Positions 1 through 12,142 of a stretch of DNA of 64,000 bases are shown one piece after another. Under the pieces are notes generated by a model that was given only the letters and a program-made list of their open reading frames with translations, was not told the DNA's origin and did not search any database. Where the stretch lies: positions 19,120,682-19,184,681 of the forward strand of contig CM057165.1 of assembly GCA_029962745.1 (NCBI GenBank), written 5' to 3'. The DNA is from Echinometra lucunter. Lineage: Eukaryota; Echinodermata; Echinoidea; Camarodonta; Echinometridae. Position 1 is the stretch's first letter, and each line of letters starts with the position of its first letter. The translations under genes were made by a program, and so were the position numbers.

Positions 1-780
1 TTTAAGGACATATTTATGGAGATGCCTTATTTTGCTTGTTTGATACTTCAGTCATTTTTGATGAGTGGATATAGCATGCAAGCACTGTGCAGTCCCAGGC
101 ATAAAACAAAGCGAAAAATCAAAAGCACAAATTGTACAGACTGAAATATGTTGAGAAAGTTATCTGGATATGAGTTTACGCCAACTTTTGTGATAAGGGT
201 CAAAGTTCAGAGGTCACACATTCAGCTATGAGCATTACTATTGTCTTCTTGACTAGCTACCAGTATACAACATCACTTGATAGAAATAGACATGTTTACA
301 GTTAATAGAAATATTTTATGTAAAATTGTGCTTCCTTTGCAGATTGAACTTTGAACTTTACTTCTGTCAAACCCTTTCGGAGTATGAGAAATAAAAATTC
401 ACTACAAGCATAAACAATAATAAGATGGCAGTATGAAACAAAAACTGAAGATGTGATACTAACTTTTTACAAGGACATGTGTATGAATGATATGAGTAGA
501 AATCACAACTCATCTCCTAAACTTTTGTAACATAATGAAACAAATATTTCCATTGACTTCTGCACAGGGGCACTTTTAGTTCATTCCAAGGGGAAGGGGT
601 GTTTTCTTTTTTTAGACATAAAATTCTTTGTGTCAGATAGTACTTTATACAGACAGCAGCTGAACTGTTCGGGGTATTTTTTAATCTTGAAACTAATTGT
701 GCCTTTCTTTCATTGCACTCCCTAGACAGTTGATTGTACGGTGTACCCGATAATTTGAAAAAAAAATATGAAAAAGAGTT
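1..780 (+). other. 3' flank of a probable upstream peroxiredoxin-6 paralogue
   Basis: No coding exon is seen. Bases 1-290 align by eye with 20945-21195, the region just downstream of the peroxiredoxin-6 stop. Shared blocks include ATGCCTTATTTT, ACTTCAGTCA, a GGTCAAAG..CAGAGGT block and CTTCTTGACTAGC. Bases 550-780 align with 22085-22320; shared blocks include TTGACTTCTG, TTAGATAGTACTTT, GCAGCTGAAC and GTTGATTGTAC. The matching pieces keep the same order and orientation. The simplest reading is a tandem duplication whose first copy ends just left of the window. The paralogue itself is not visible, so this is inference from flanking homology. Confidence 0.65.
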
Positions 781-1342
781 TAAAATTAACAAGATTTGTT
801 TAAAAAAGGTCTATATTGATGGAGCAATCGACATTCAGCTTATTATGGAAAATCATGTCATCTTTAAGCATTTGTTTTTATGTGTTACTGTTATAGGAGA
901 GAATTGTGACAAAATGGTTGAATGCTTCGTGTGCTTTCCATTGATATGTTATCGAGATGTCCATAAGCCCAAATATAAAACCAAATAGGAGGAAAGAAAA
1001 TCATATATATTCTTTGTGCGATTTGTTGTGTTGGTGAGCTAATATTCATCTACTGCGAGCAGCAGGATGATAGGGCCTTTGGAGAAAGAAAAAAAAAAAA
1101 AACCTGGGAGCGCTCTTTCGCGCACTTTAAGTATCTTAACCAGTGCCGGTTATAAAACTATTGTTATGAAAGGAAATTGGTATGCATCTTGTCTCTCTGT
1201 CTATAATGTTATAGCCCCCTATTCTGGCATTTTGGGTATCTTAACCAATGCCGGTTTATATCATCATTCTTACAGAAGGAAATTGGTTTGCATCTTGTCT
1301 TTCTATCTTATGATATACTACTTTTCTAGACATAAAATGTTG
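781..1342. other. intergenic, no gene recognised
   Basis: AT-rich DNA with short open frames that show no family resemblance. A near-direct repeat of about 60 bp (reading GTATCTTAACCAGTGCCGGT, then GGTATCTTAACCAATGCCGG) occurs around 1128-1200 and 1234-1310. Nothing else can be supported. Confidence 0.5.
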
Positions 1343-1586
1343 AGGCCGCCCCCTCTGATTTTTCAAGTTATCAGAACAAAAAAGGGAGAAGAAGAAGAAG
1401 GAAAAGATGATGAAGAAGAAAGAGTATGCGGGAAGAAAGTGCAGGGTCATACAACTATCAAAATAATCCTTTTAAAAACTTAAAAACAAAATATAAACCC
1501 ACCTGTGGGCCAATAAGGCTAAAAACTAGAAAAGTACTTTCTCTCCCCCGCCCCCCCCCCCTTCAAAATACCGTGGCGCCGCCCCT
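1343..1586 (-). mobile_element. hAT-like MITE, diverged inverted copy
   Basis: The right end reads CGTGGCGCCGCCCCT, the reverse complement of the GGGGCGGCGCCA.. terminus of the elements at 3000 and 11089. The left part contains the family block TGATTTTTCAAG in inverse orientation, then a purine-rich GAAGAAG tract that matches the CTTCTTC tract of the other copies. The ends are diverged and no clean target duplication was found. It lies just upstream of the peroxiredoxin-6 first exon, so it could overlap the promoter. Confidence 0.55.
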
Positions 1587-1785
1587 ACAAATACACACAT
1601 AATACGCACGCATGCGTCGTCGTCACATCGCAGCAACGATACGAGTAGCAAGCTGCGGTCTTCATTCTGTAACCAAAGTCAGCAGTACAATCGATTTCTT
1701 ACGGATGCTTGAGTGAGTGAATTATTTTTTCCCGTGTTATCCCTTCCCATTTCTTCTGATATCAGAAGAAATTCATTTATCAACC
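1587..1785 (+). promoter_or_regulatory. presumed 5' UTR / promoter-proximal region of peroxiredoxin-6
   Basis: This is the non-repetitive segment directly before the ATG at 1786. It is CpG-richer than its surroundings around 1597-1660 (ACGCACGCATGCGTCGTCGT). No TATA box stands out. Bases 1674-1764 are repeated almost exactly at 2194-2285 inside intron 1. The transcription start cannot be fixed from sequence alone. Confidence 0.4.
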
Positions 1786-1871
1786 ATGCCGAACCTTGGA
1801 GATCGATTTCCCGATTTTGAGGCTGAAACCACAAAAGGCACAATTAAACTGTATGAATGGCTCGGGGATTC
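1786..1871 (+). CDS. PRDX6: peroxiredoxin-6 coding exon 1
   Basis: Encodes [20 protein letters not shown] and onward to ..YEWLGDS. Donor GTGAGT follows at 1872 and the exon ends after two bases of the Ser29 codon. The GDSWG motif is therefore split between exons 1 and 2. The ATG is the first in frame and gives the expected family N-terminus. Confidence 0.95.
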
Positions 1872-4800
1872 GTGAGTATCATACCATTGTTCCTGGATTT
1901 CTTGCTATCCTTCACTTTCCAATTAAAAGGTTCAAAAAACGAGTGAGTGGCTGTGACTTGTACCGATTTCGTATCCTAGTCCGTTGTCAACCGGTCGAAA
2001 TTGACCGGAATCAAATATTGATATCGGGCGCAACAGGATTGATTTTAACTTTCGATTTAATTGCAAAATTTGCAATTAATCGCAAGGTTTACGACTGATT
2101 AGAGGACTTTGCAACTTTCATCCAACGCCTCTTTAGTGTTGTTATCACAGTTTATTAAAACAAATCTGTGTTCTTTGTTTATTAAAAAAGACACCAAATT
2201 CAGCAGTACAATCGATTTCTTACGGATGCGTGAGTGAGTGAATTATTTTTTCCCGTGTTATCCCTTCCCATTTCTTCTGATATCATTCTGGTTTGTTGAT
2301 GAGTGTTGGTTTTTTTCGGGGAGAGGGGTGTTTGTGTGTGAGGGTGTACGGGTTTGTGTGTGTGATTGTCTTGCTCTTAATATCATTATCATCATCATTA
2401 CCATAATCATATCTTTATATGAATATGTGCACTTAAATATACAATGGCGATGATAGTTAATTATGTTAATAAGTAATAACAAATAAGGATAATAAAGAAA
2501 GGAATTGGAGCATACTGGTAGACTCATTTCTGACAAATATCTTTGATAAATTTAATTGGATGAACGCTTAATATGTAATTTTTAAAAAAATCTATCATGT
2601 ACCTTTACCTTTGTTTTATTCTTTTAAATCAAAATTTATTGCAAAAATCAGTTTAGGTGGAGAATAATCACAAGAAACCCAAATTAACAAGGAACATTTG
2701 AAGACGACAGCTGCTGACATGTAACCGAAGCAAGACAAACAATATACTACTACAACAACAGAGACAAAAGATGTAAAACAAAACCGGTACAGTAAGTGTA
2801 GTATATATCATTTATATCGAACTATGCAGAAAACAATTGATAAAATCATTTTTGGAAGAAACACGTACCGGTACATTATATACACAGGAAAGCAATAAAA
2901 ACTATAACAAAACAGCTACATTCTTGATACATTCTCGCCATATTCAGAATCACATCCGATCACATCCATTGACGGTATCATGACTTAATGACATAATGAC
3001 AGGGGCGGCGCCAGGGTATTTTGATAGGGGGGGCAAGACGACACACGGTGAATTTATTGACGTTTTAAATGAACAAATAGGCGGGGGTATTATATAGTCG
3101 CAAGCCCCAGGCCTCTCTTTTCCACCCTCTTCTTTCTTCTTCCTCCTCTTTTTTTCTTCTGTTTCTCCTCTTTTTTTTTCTTTTTTTTTATCACTTGAAA
3201 AATCATGGGGGGCATTCGCCCCCTGCTCCCCCAACCCTGTAGCGCCACCCCTGCTTAATGATATGTCGACAGTCAGATGATATTGTAATTGGCCAACCTT
3301 GGCCACAGACAGTTCTCTACTGTGTGATCATATTCTTCTTAGGCGTGTAAGTCATAAAAACCTCCATTGCCATTCAAAGTAATGTCACTTCGTAGGCTTT
3401 CTGCAATTGATATTGAAACTTAAAGTCAGTTGTTAATTGCTGAAAGATACACCAAGTAATCTTAATGAATTAGCTGTATTGCACGATGTTTAATACACTG
3501 AATGATATCTTGGAGAAACATGCACCTGTTCTATAAACGAAAAAGGTTGTCCTGTGCCCCATGGACCTTGGTTCACTGATAATGTAAGGATTGCAAAACG
3601 AAAGAAAAGGAAAAGCTGAAAGTGTTGGTTGAAAACTAGGAAGGATAGAGAGTGGAACAGTAGTCATTTCGCAGTTCTTTGCTGCATCCGTTAAACGAAG
3701 CTCGCAGAAACCATCGCAATGATCTAGTCATGGAAAACCAAGACGATCAAAATCTGTTGTTTCATAATGTTGCTAAGTCTTTGTTGAATGTAGCAAATAA
3801 GCAAGCTGTACTGATGACCAGTACTAATTACAGACTCTGAAAGTAACCTTTCATGATGCACCAATATTTACCGAATTCAGTTCTCTTTTCGAGCATGATG
3901 TTGAAAATCTTATCTAAGCTCAATAAAAAAAAAAAAAGTCAGGTGCATCAGACTCTATACCTACAACGATTCTCTTTAATGTACTGACACACTAATTCCT
4001 GTGGTTACATCCTTAATTAATCTTTCTCTGTCAACTAGTCAATTGCCCTCGCTGTGGAAAATTGCTCTAGTTCATTTACCCCTCTTCAAAAAAAAAAACC
4101 TGGTCTCGATAGAGAGTTTTGTAATCTTCGACCTGTGGGTTATCTGAAGTATATGAATTACATAAGTTGGTTGAAGATGCAAATTCTGAATCACCTTAGC
4201 CCGTTGCCTACTGGACCTTGCTTGTCCTTGTATTAAACCTATGGGAATTAGAGAATTTAGTAGTCAACAGGTTAATCGTAATTCACTAATTGTGCCTTTT
4301 AATCAGTCAGCTTGCAGACGTTTCCACAGTAACGAAACCACACTGTTAAGAATCAAGATTAATGAAGGCCATAGATAATCAGAAAGTTGTTATATATTGC
4401 TCTTAAAAGACTTTAATAGTGCTTTCGATACCATAAATCACTCTTGTTTTAATATTGGAAATATACTCGCTTTGACATTGATGATGTTGTTATTGAATGG
4501 ATCAAGTCATATTTGGCAGATAGACATCAACAGCTCAAAATTGATTATACTGTTTCTGATCTGTTCACAGTGCCCTTTGGGAGTCTCGCAAGGATCTCGG
4601 TTGGGCCCTCCGTTATTTACTCCATACACTGTCAATCTTATAAGAAAGTTCGATTCATAATAAGTTTCCTAGAGTATCTATACATTGCTACGCAAATGAA
4701 ACACAAATTTATTTGTGTTTTATACTGGATGCACTTGCTCTGCAGCAAAGCATTTCACGTAACTATGTATCAAAATTCATGACACTGTCTCTGATCTGTT

Positions 4801-7800
4801 TTCGGTAACATTTGGAGTCTGGAAAGGATCTCGGTTGGGCCCTGTGGTAATTATATACAGTACGTGGATGTTGCAGAACAATGAACTCACATTTAAATAT
4901 GAAAGCACACATCACAAATATGTAAACTATCATACCACATGATAACCTCAAACGTATCAGACTATACTTTGATGAGGACAGTATGAAAACTATCGTCCAT
5001 GCATGCATTATTTTTGTTGTATGCATTATTTTTGTTGTATGCATTCTGCCCTCCCGTCTTGCCCTCTGAATATTTTACGATTCAAAATCTGGGCAGCAGC
5101 CCAGCCTGGCCTGGGGTCATGTCTACTTCACGCAAAAAATTCGCTTACAAGTAAAAAAAAAAATAAATAAATAAATAATAAAAAAGGGGGTGGCTCGTCT
5201 TTTTGAGGTGTTTATTTTTACCCGATAAATTCGCTGACAAGCAAGCAGGAAAAAAGAAGCTCCGCTAAAAAAGGGGGTCTATGGCCGATTCGACACCCCC
5301 CCCCCCCCCCCCCATTCCACCACTGCTTATAGTAGTAGTGCCGTTTTGATGAGGAAGTAACGCATTTACCTAACAAGGAGAGGGAGGGGGAGGTACTCGC
5401 TAGCTTGTAAAATTTATTAAGTAATATAAACATACATCTGCGATACTGTTTGAAAATTATTTCTTGTGTGCGTGAGTGTGAGTGAGGGTTTGTATAGCTT
5501 TACCAGCGAGCACAGTGAACAAAGAAAATTCCCGAGAACAATGGTCCTCGGATGTCAAACAATAGTCCTCGCAAGTCAAACAAAAGATTTGAGCCTTCCC
5601 TGATAGCAGACTGACGTCTTTAAGACGTCATAAACTGGTAGTAAACCGGTCCACACGTCATACGTCGTATAGAGTACTATTTTACGACGTCAATATGACG
5701 TCTTTATAATGATCAAAATTTTCTCACCTTTTGTTTGACCATATAGTATGACATATATTTTACGTCAATTATTTATCACTTTTTCACGTCTTTTTAAAGA
5801 CCAGAACAAGACGTGTTCTTGCGTCAATTATTTCTCACTCATGAATAAACTTTAAGGAAATAGAAAGATAACATTTGATTTTTGATATTTTATGCAATGG
5901 TTGCACTATTGATTTAATGAAAAATGTACTTTCATCGATTATTTTGTTGTACACAATTCAGTCAGTGTCATGGGCAGGTTATTCAGAAATACATACTAAA
6001 ATTGTAATTTGTAACTGTTTATTTACAAGAACTACACTATAGTCCATACATATATAGTAATCATGGTTATGTCGATGCAGAACATCAGTAGTTAGGTATA
6101 GATGTAGGATGTTAGGGTATAGAGTTGATATAGGACGACATATATTGGCCAGAGCATTAACAAAGAGAGAACGTCATAATGTTGTATATATTTTAAAATG
6201 TTTTAAAACCAGATCTGACGTTTTTAAGATGTCTTTAAGACGTCTTTATGACGTCTTCTATTGGTAATATAATGACGTAAAAAGACGTATGGCATGACTT
6301 GAAAAGACGTAAACATGACGTGATATTTACCAGTCTGAGAGCTTCCTTCGGGTCGTGAAGGCGTCATAAAGACGTCTTTTTTGAACGAATATGACGTAAA
6401 ATTGACGTAAAATACGACGTATTATTTTACGTCTTGTGCTGTTGCAGAATGACGTCTTAAAGACGTAAATATGACGTAATTTTTACCAGTCTCTGCTATC
6501 AGGGTTATTCCGTCAGGCTTCTGAGGCCAGGAGACAACAGTCCTCGGGAGTTGAGTGATGTAGAGATGAGTGATCGTGTGGGTGTGTGTTTGTGTGTGTC
6601 AGGGGTGTGATTAAATTTTGAATGCAGCATAACTGTCGGCAAATTTAGGTTTTACGCTCCCTCCCCCCCCCCCCCCTCCCCCCTCAAAATGTTCTAGCGA
6701 GGCCCGTGAATGAACCCGCGATCGAACACAGCGAGCTAACTTGCGAAAATTGCTACGTAACGTTTAGTCATAATTATGGCGTCTATAAAGGTTGATAAAT
6801 TGACATAGAATTCAATGCTTCCGATTCAAATAACGAGGACTGTATTTTGAAAACAGATATAGGTTTTTTAATCCTCTTTTGGGGTGTAGCATTATAAAAA
6901 TAATTGGTTAAATATCATAGGGTTGATTATTATATGAACCGACCAACTGTTGGTTAATCAAAAATCACCGTTATGTTTTTCATACAAATAATTTGCTTTA
7001 ATTAATATTTGGTCGGTTCGTAACCAAGTAAACCAACCCAATGATTTCAACTATCGGGGTTTTTTTTAGAGTGCACCCCAAAATACTTATATGAAAAGTT
7101 TATTTATTTTGATGTCTGATCACTTTGATGTATACTTTGTTTCTCTTTGTGAAGAAAACTATTCCCAGAGAATTGAAATTGCTGCCTGTAAATCACATTT
7201 TTATCAAGCAAGCTATGATACCCAGTGTATAGGTCCGAAGTCGATTCTACGCTTGAAATTAATATTCACAGGAAATTTTCAATAAGCACCATATCCTGTT
7301 TTAACATTTGTTATCATCTATTAAGTTTATTTAGTTTTTGCAAACGCATGTTTTGAAACTTAACTCTGAAACCTCAATTTGAATGGATTCACGGAAGTAT
7401 AGACAATGAAGCACGGACTGACAGGAAACCGTTGCTCCTTTGGCTTACACTTTGGACTAAAATTAACGTTTCATCGATATTTCCGTGCTTTTGTTATATA
7501 ATTTAGATATTAATGACTTAGCATATTAAATACAATCGGGCCTCATGAAATTATAAAACGTGACGTAATACATGTGATTCTTTTTCTTCTTCTTCTTCTT
7601 CTTCTTCTTCTTCTTCTTCTTCTTCTCTTCTTCTTCTTCTTCTTCTTCTTCTTCTTTTTCTTCTTTTTTTCAGATCAGTGGTATAACTGGTTCAAGCCCA
7701 GTTGACTCTTCGGCCGCGAGACCACAAAATCGCAAATCGCAATCAATACACGGCTCTGACCGATTCCAAACTCCTGAGTTTAAAACATGTTATAATAATG

Positions 7801-10800
7801 AAAAGGGCTGATATTGAAAAGAGAGTTTTATCGAGTACTGTTCACCTGCATGCACAAATTTACATCGTATGCACTTGCTATTCTTTCCTCATCATTCCTT
7901 TCAACCTACTTTTTATATAATTTCTGAAAAAATCAAAATATTCACCTTTTTATGATGCGCCCTGTTACTACTTTTGTGTGGAGGTAGCTTTGGCTGAAGC
8001 TTTCCCCATTGCATCCTCTGGTTGATTTCGATGTATAAACATGACTTAAAGGCATTGGCTAACTTTGTGAGTAGCTGATTTAAAAAATTCTCAAACAAAG
8101 ATGAAACATGTGTATGACTAATTGTATTTGCACTCAGAAACCCTGAAACCAACCATAATTTGACATGAAAAACTGTTAATAAGACCCAAACGCCGATTTT
8201 ATTAGTTTTGGTCTCATGAGACAAATAACTAGAGGAGCATTTTCAACCAGTTAAAAAAAAACCGTTGGCTGCACCTCTCTCCCTGTACTATACATGATAT
8301 GCATACACACACACACACACACACACACTCACACCACCGTACTATGCATACACACACATACACTGTTCAGGTGAACTCTGGGCACATGCACGCTCCTTAT
8401 GTCCAGTCTGTGCAACTGACCATTATATTTTCTTCAAACATTGGTTTACATTTTTAATATTTAAAAAGACTTTCCGTCGATATTATACTTTGAAACTTTC
8501 AGAATGGTATTTTTAATCTATAACTCTTGTGTTTATACCATTGTCAAGTAGCAAAATGAGATTTTTTTTTAATTCTCACAATGTTAGCCTTTTACTTTAA
8601 GGAAGAAAATGAGCTGCTGTATACTTGCTATTGTTCGAGAGAGTTTTAGGGTCGCTCATGCACCTACAAAGTTTCATTAGAAAAAAAAAATGTTTTACTA
8701 TTCACACATGTAGCAGGGACGACGGAACGTTTTCCAGTGGGGCTGACGTAAACAAACAGAAAAGTAAAACAAATCTGGGGGGGGGGCGGGGATCTAATCT
8801 AAATTCGGCTGTTTTTGTACATGCGATCTCGTAGGCCTTCGGTCTCCTGGTACACTCGAAATTTTTAGAGTTAAATCAGGGACAATTCCAAAATTCGATT
8901 ATAAATCTTAATCCCTTAATCTAATAGATTTATAAATTAACCTTATTGATTATAATTTCTTAATCTAATTTCGCAGTGGTCCCTAATTACGATCGACTTT
9001 AATATATTAATTTTAATATAAGAAATTTAGAGTAAAGTGACTGAAAATTAGGCATCCATTTCCAGTTCAGAAAATTGTTCCATCCACGAGTAAGATCAAT
9101 TCAATTGCACTAATCATTAAAGTCTCTAAATTGGCAACGAAGTGTAAAAGCTCTGCTTTTACTAAGGTCTCCTCATCTTTCTTTTAATCCACTTCATTAT
9201 ACTGTTGTGATTTTGTTTGCATTGTAATATATAACACTGATCGTATGCAAAGTTGCATGTAACATATGGAAAGAAAGATGAATAAATATCTAAAATATCT
9301 ACATTCAGTCACTATGAATTATATACACAAATGGCAATTTTCTATTACATATTGCTATTTTCATTCAATTTGGCTCATGGTATATATACATTTTAGTTGT
9401 TTTTTTTTGGGGGGGGGGTTGTTTTTGTCTTTTAAAACCATATAGGAATGAAAAATAAATACAATTCTTACCAATTTGACGAGGGAACGGTGATTAATTT
9501 AGACCTCAAGCATGTCAAGAAATCTCCGGGGGTTAACCTTCAGCCTCATAAACTGGGTTTTATTTTGGTTCTATTTGCCCGTACAGTTGGGGAATCCTGT
9601 TCTCTCATCCAGCGGACTATACGCCAGTGTGTACCACTGAACTGGGGAGACTTGCCCATTTGATACCCGATTTCAAAGAGCGCGGTATAAAGCTGATTGC
9701 TCTGTCCTGCGATGATGTCGCCACCCACAACGGATGGCTTGAGGTAAGGAAAAACATTTGGCACGTTTCCACAGGATTTCATCTTCCATAATGCACTAGA
9801 TGATTTCTAGGTATACGCCCACGAACGCAGGGGCCGCGGGAGCGGGGAGGGGAGGGGGGGGGGGGGAGTCTGAGGGCTGCAGGCCCCACAATGTCGGCTA
9901 AAAAAAACGAGCAAAAAAAACCCCAACCCTATTAATCAGAAATACTTAATATCTAAATTGTAAATTGCTCATTTCATAGGCTTTCAAAACCATAAAAAAA
10001 CCCAACACAATCGGCCTACACTGGGGTATAGTTCAGGGGCCCTGCAGCCCCTGGACTCTGCCTGTTTGGATGTCAGCCACCCTAGCACCCCCCCCCCCTC
10101 CAAAAAACAAACAAACAAACAAAAAAACTTTCCGCGGCCCCTGGAACGTACTGGATGAAAGACCGCGTTAAAGAATACTTTCTCGTTCCCACCCGCTTCC
10201 TTCTTGCGGCCGCCCCGCCCCCCCCCCCCCTCCAACTTTTTTTAAAATTTTACCCTTGTTATTTATCATTTTTTTAAAAACAAACAAACAAAACAACGCA
10301 AAACCAACACCCACTACCAATGAATTTTAATTCAATTTTAAAGAAAAGGCATAAAATTGGCATTATGTCTCGATATATAGGGCATATACTCGTACAATTT
10401 TTGACAATGTCTTGAATGTAGAGCCTCCTGGCTGTGAATAAAGATCTTCTTCTTTTCCAAATTTATTTATCTCATATAGGTACATTTCGCAGGCTCTATG
10501 CTTATTCTTCATTAACTTAAAGAATCATATCAAAACAATTTAGTGAAATAAAATACCCCATCAAAAAATAGTGCACTAAGGAGCCATAATACACTCTAAA
10601 AACAAATCAGTTAAAATGACTAGATAAAGGGTCAGCTGGGTGCAACTAATATATCTAGTCATAAAGGTTACTATATTCTAGTCAGAAATGACTGAGCTCT
10701 AGTCAAATAATACTAGAAAATAGTCGCAATTGACTAATAAAAGTATGATTTAAAAAATGACTACTATTTTAGTTGCACCCAGCTGACCCTTTTATCTGCA

Positions 10801-12104
10801 TGGTCAATTTTAACTGATTTGTTTTAAGAGTATAGCCCCAAGCAAGTGTAAATTTGCACCAGCGTTCTACATTCCTTTGAATATTCCAGAGGTTTGTTTT
10901 TCGGAAGGAACTTTTATCAGAAAAATCATGTTGGACTCATTATTTCTACTCTAGTTTTAAATCCAAACATAAAACAGAACCCTGTTTTGTGAACCTTAAT
11001 CGCATCTAGAATTCACAAAAAAACCCAACAGAATTCTTGATAACAAGGATCCAGGATCTTTTTCTGTTTCCTTTTCCTTACTTTCAAGCAGGGGCGGCGC
11101 CAGGGTATTTCGATAGGGGGGCAAGATGACCCATAGGTTAATTTATTGACGTTTCAGATGAACAAACAGGGGTATTATATAGTTGCAAGCCCCAGGCCTC
11201 TGTTTTCCCACTATCTTCTTTCTTCTTCTTCCTCTTTTTCCTTTTTTATTTTTCATTTTCTGCTCTTTTTTCTTATTTTGTAATCACTTGAAAAATCATA
11301 GGGAGGCATTCTCCCCCTACCCCCCCCCCCCGCAGCGCCGCCCTGCTTTCAAGGATCTTTTTCTGTTTTCTTTTCCTTACTTTCCTTTTCCTTTCTTGAG
11401 GAATCCATGTAATTACAAGCATTGTATTCTTGTGGATTTCTCTTTTCCAATATTAATTTCCCTTTCTTAATACATTGTGTCAAGCAGACATCTATTTTGT
11501 TTTGTTTTTTGTACTGATGTTTAAAAAAGAGAAAATAATGTATGTTAATTTACTATTTTTTTGTAAAAAAAAAAAAGAAAGGAGATATTCTATATCTCGT
11601 GTTATATTGGAAATCAAACTTGAACTTTTACTTGTTCTTGCGCTAGATGAAGAAAGTTGGAATAACAAACCTTCGGATCAAGAAATGCTATGTTACCAGT
11701 GATTTTTTTTTTTTTCATTTTCCAAACAGGACATCAAAGACTTTGCTAAATTTGGAGAGAATTTTCCATACCCCATCATAGCTGACCCTAAGCGTGAGCT
11801 GGCCGTAAAGTTCGGCATGTTGGACCCTGATGAGAAAGACAAAGTTGGAATTGCGCTGACCGCTCGCTGTGTGAGTATTGTAACATATGTCAGTTTTCAG
11901 TAGTCTTTTGATAATAAAATGTACGGAGGGAGATGAATAATTAACAGAAATGTGGAGGAAACCTTGGAGGCAAATTGCTTGTAGATAAAGTTCCCTTTTG
12001 ATATTCTATATGTTAAATTAACACACGTGACAAGCAAGAAAATGAAAGTAAAACAGCACAATTAATAGAACATGTAACAAGAGCTTATCTCTCTCTCACT
12101 CTCA

Positions 12105-12142
<38 letters not shown>

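Noticed and set aside
1067..1483. 138-codon open frame on +
   Set aside because: Low-complexity Lys/Glu-rich text overlapping a MITE; no family resemblance and no splice logic.
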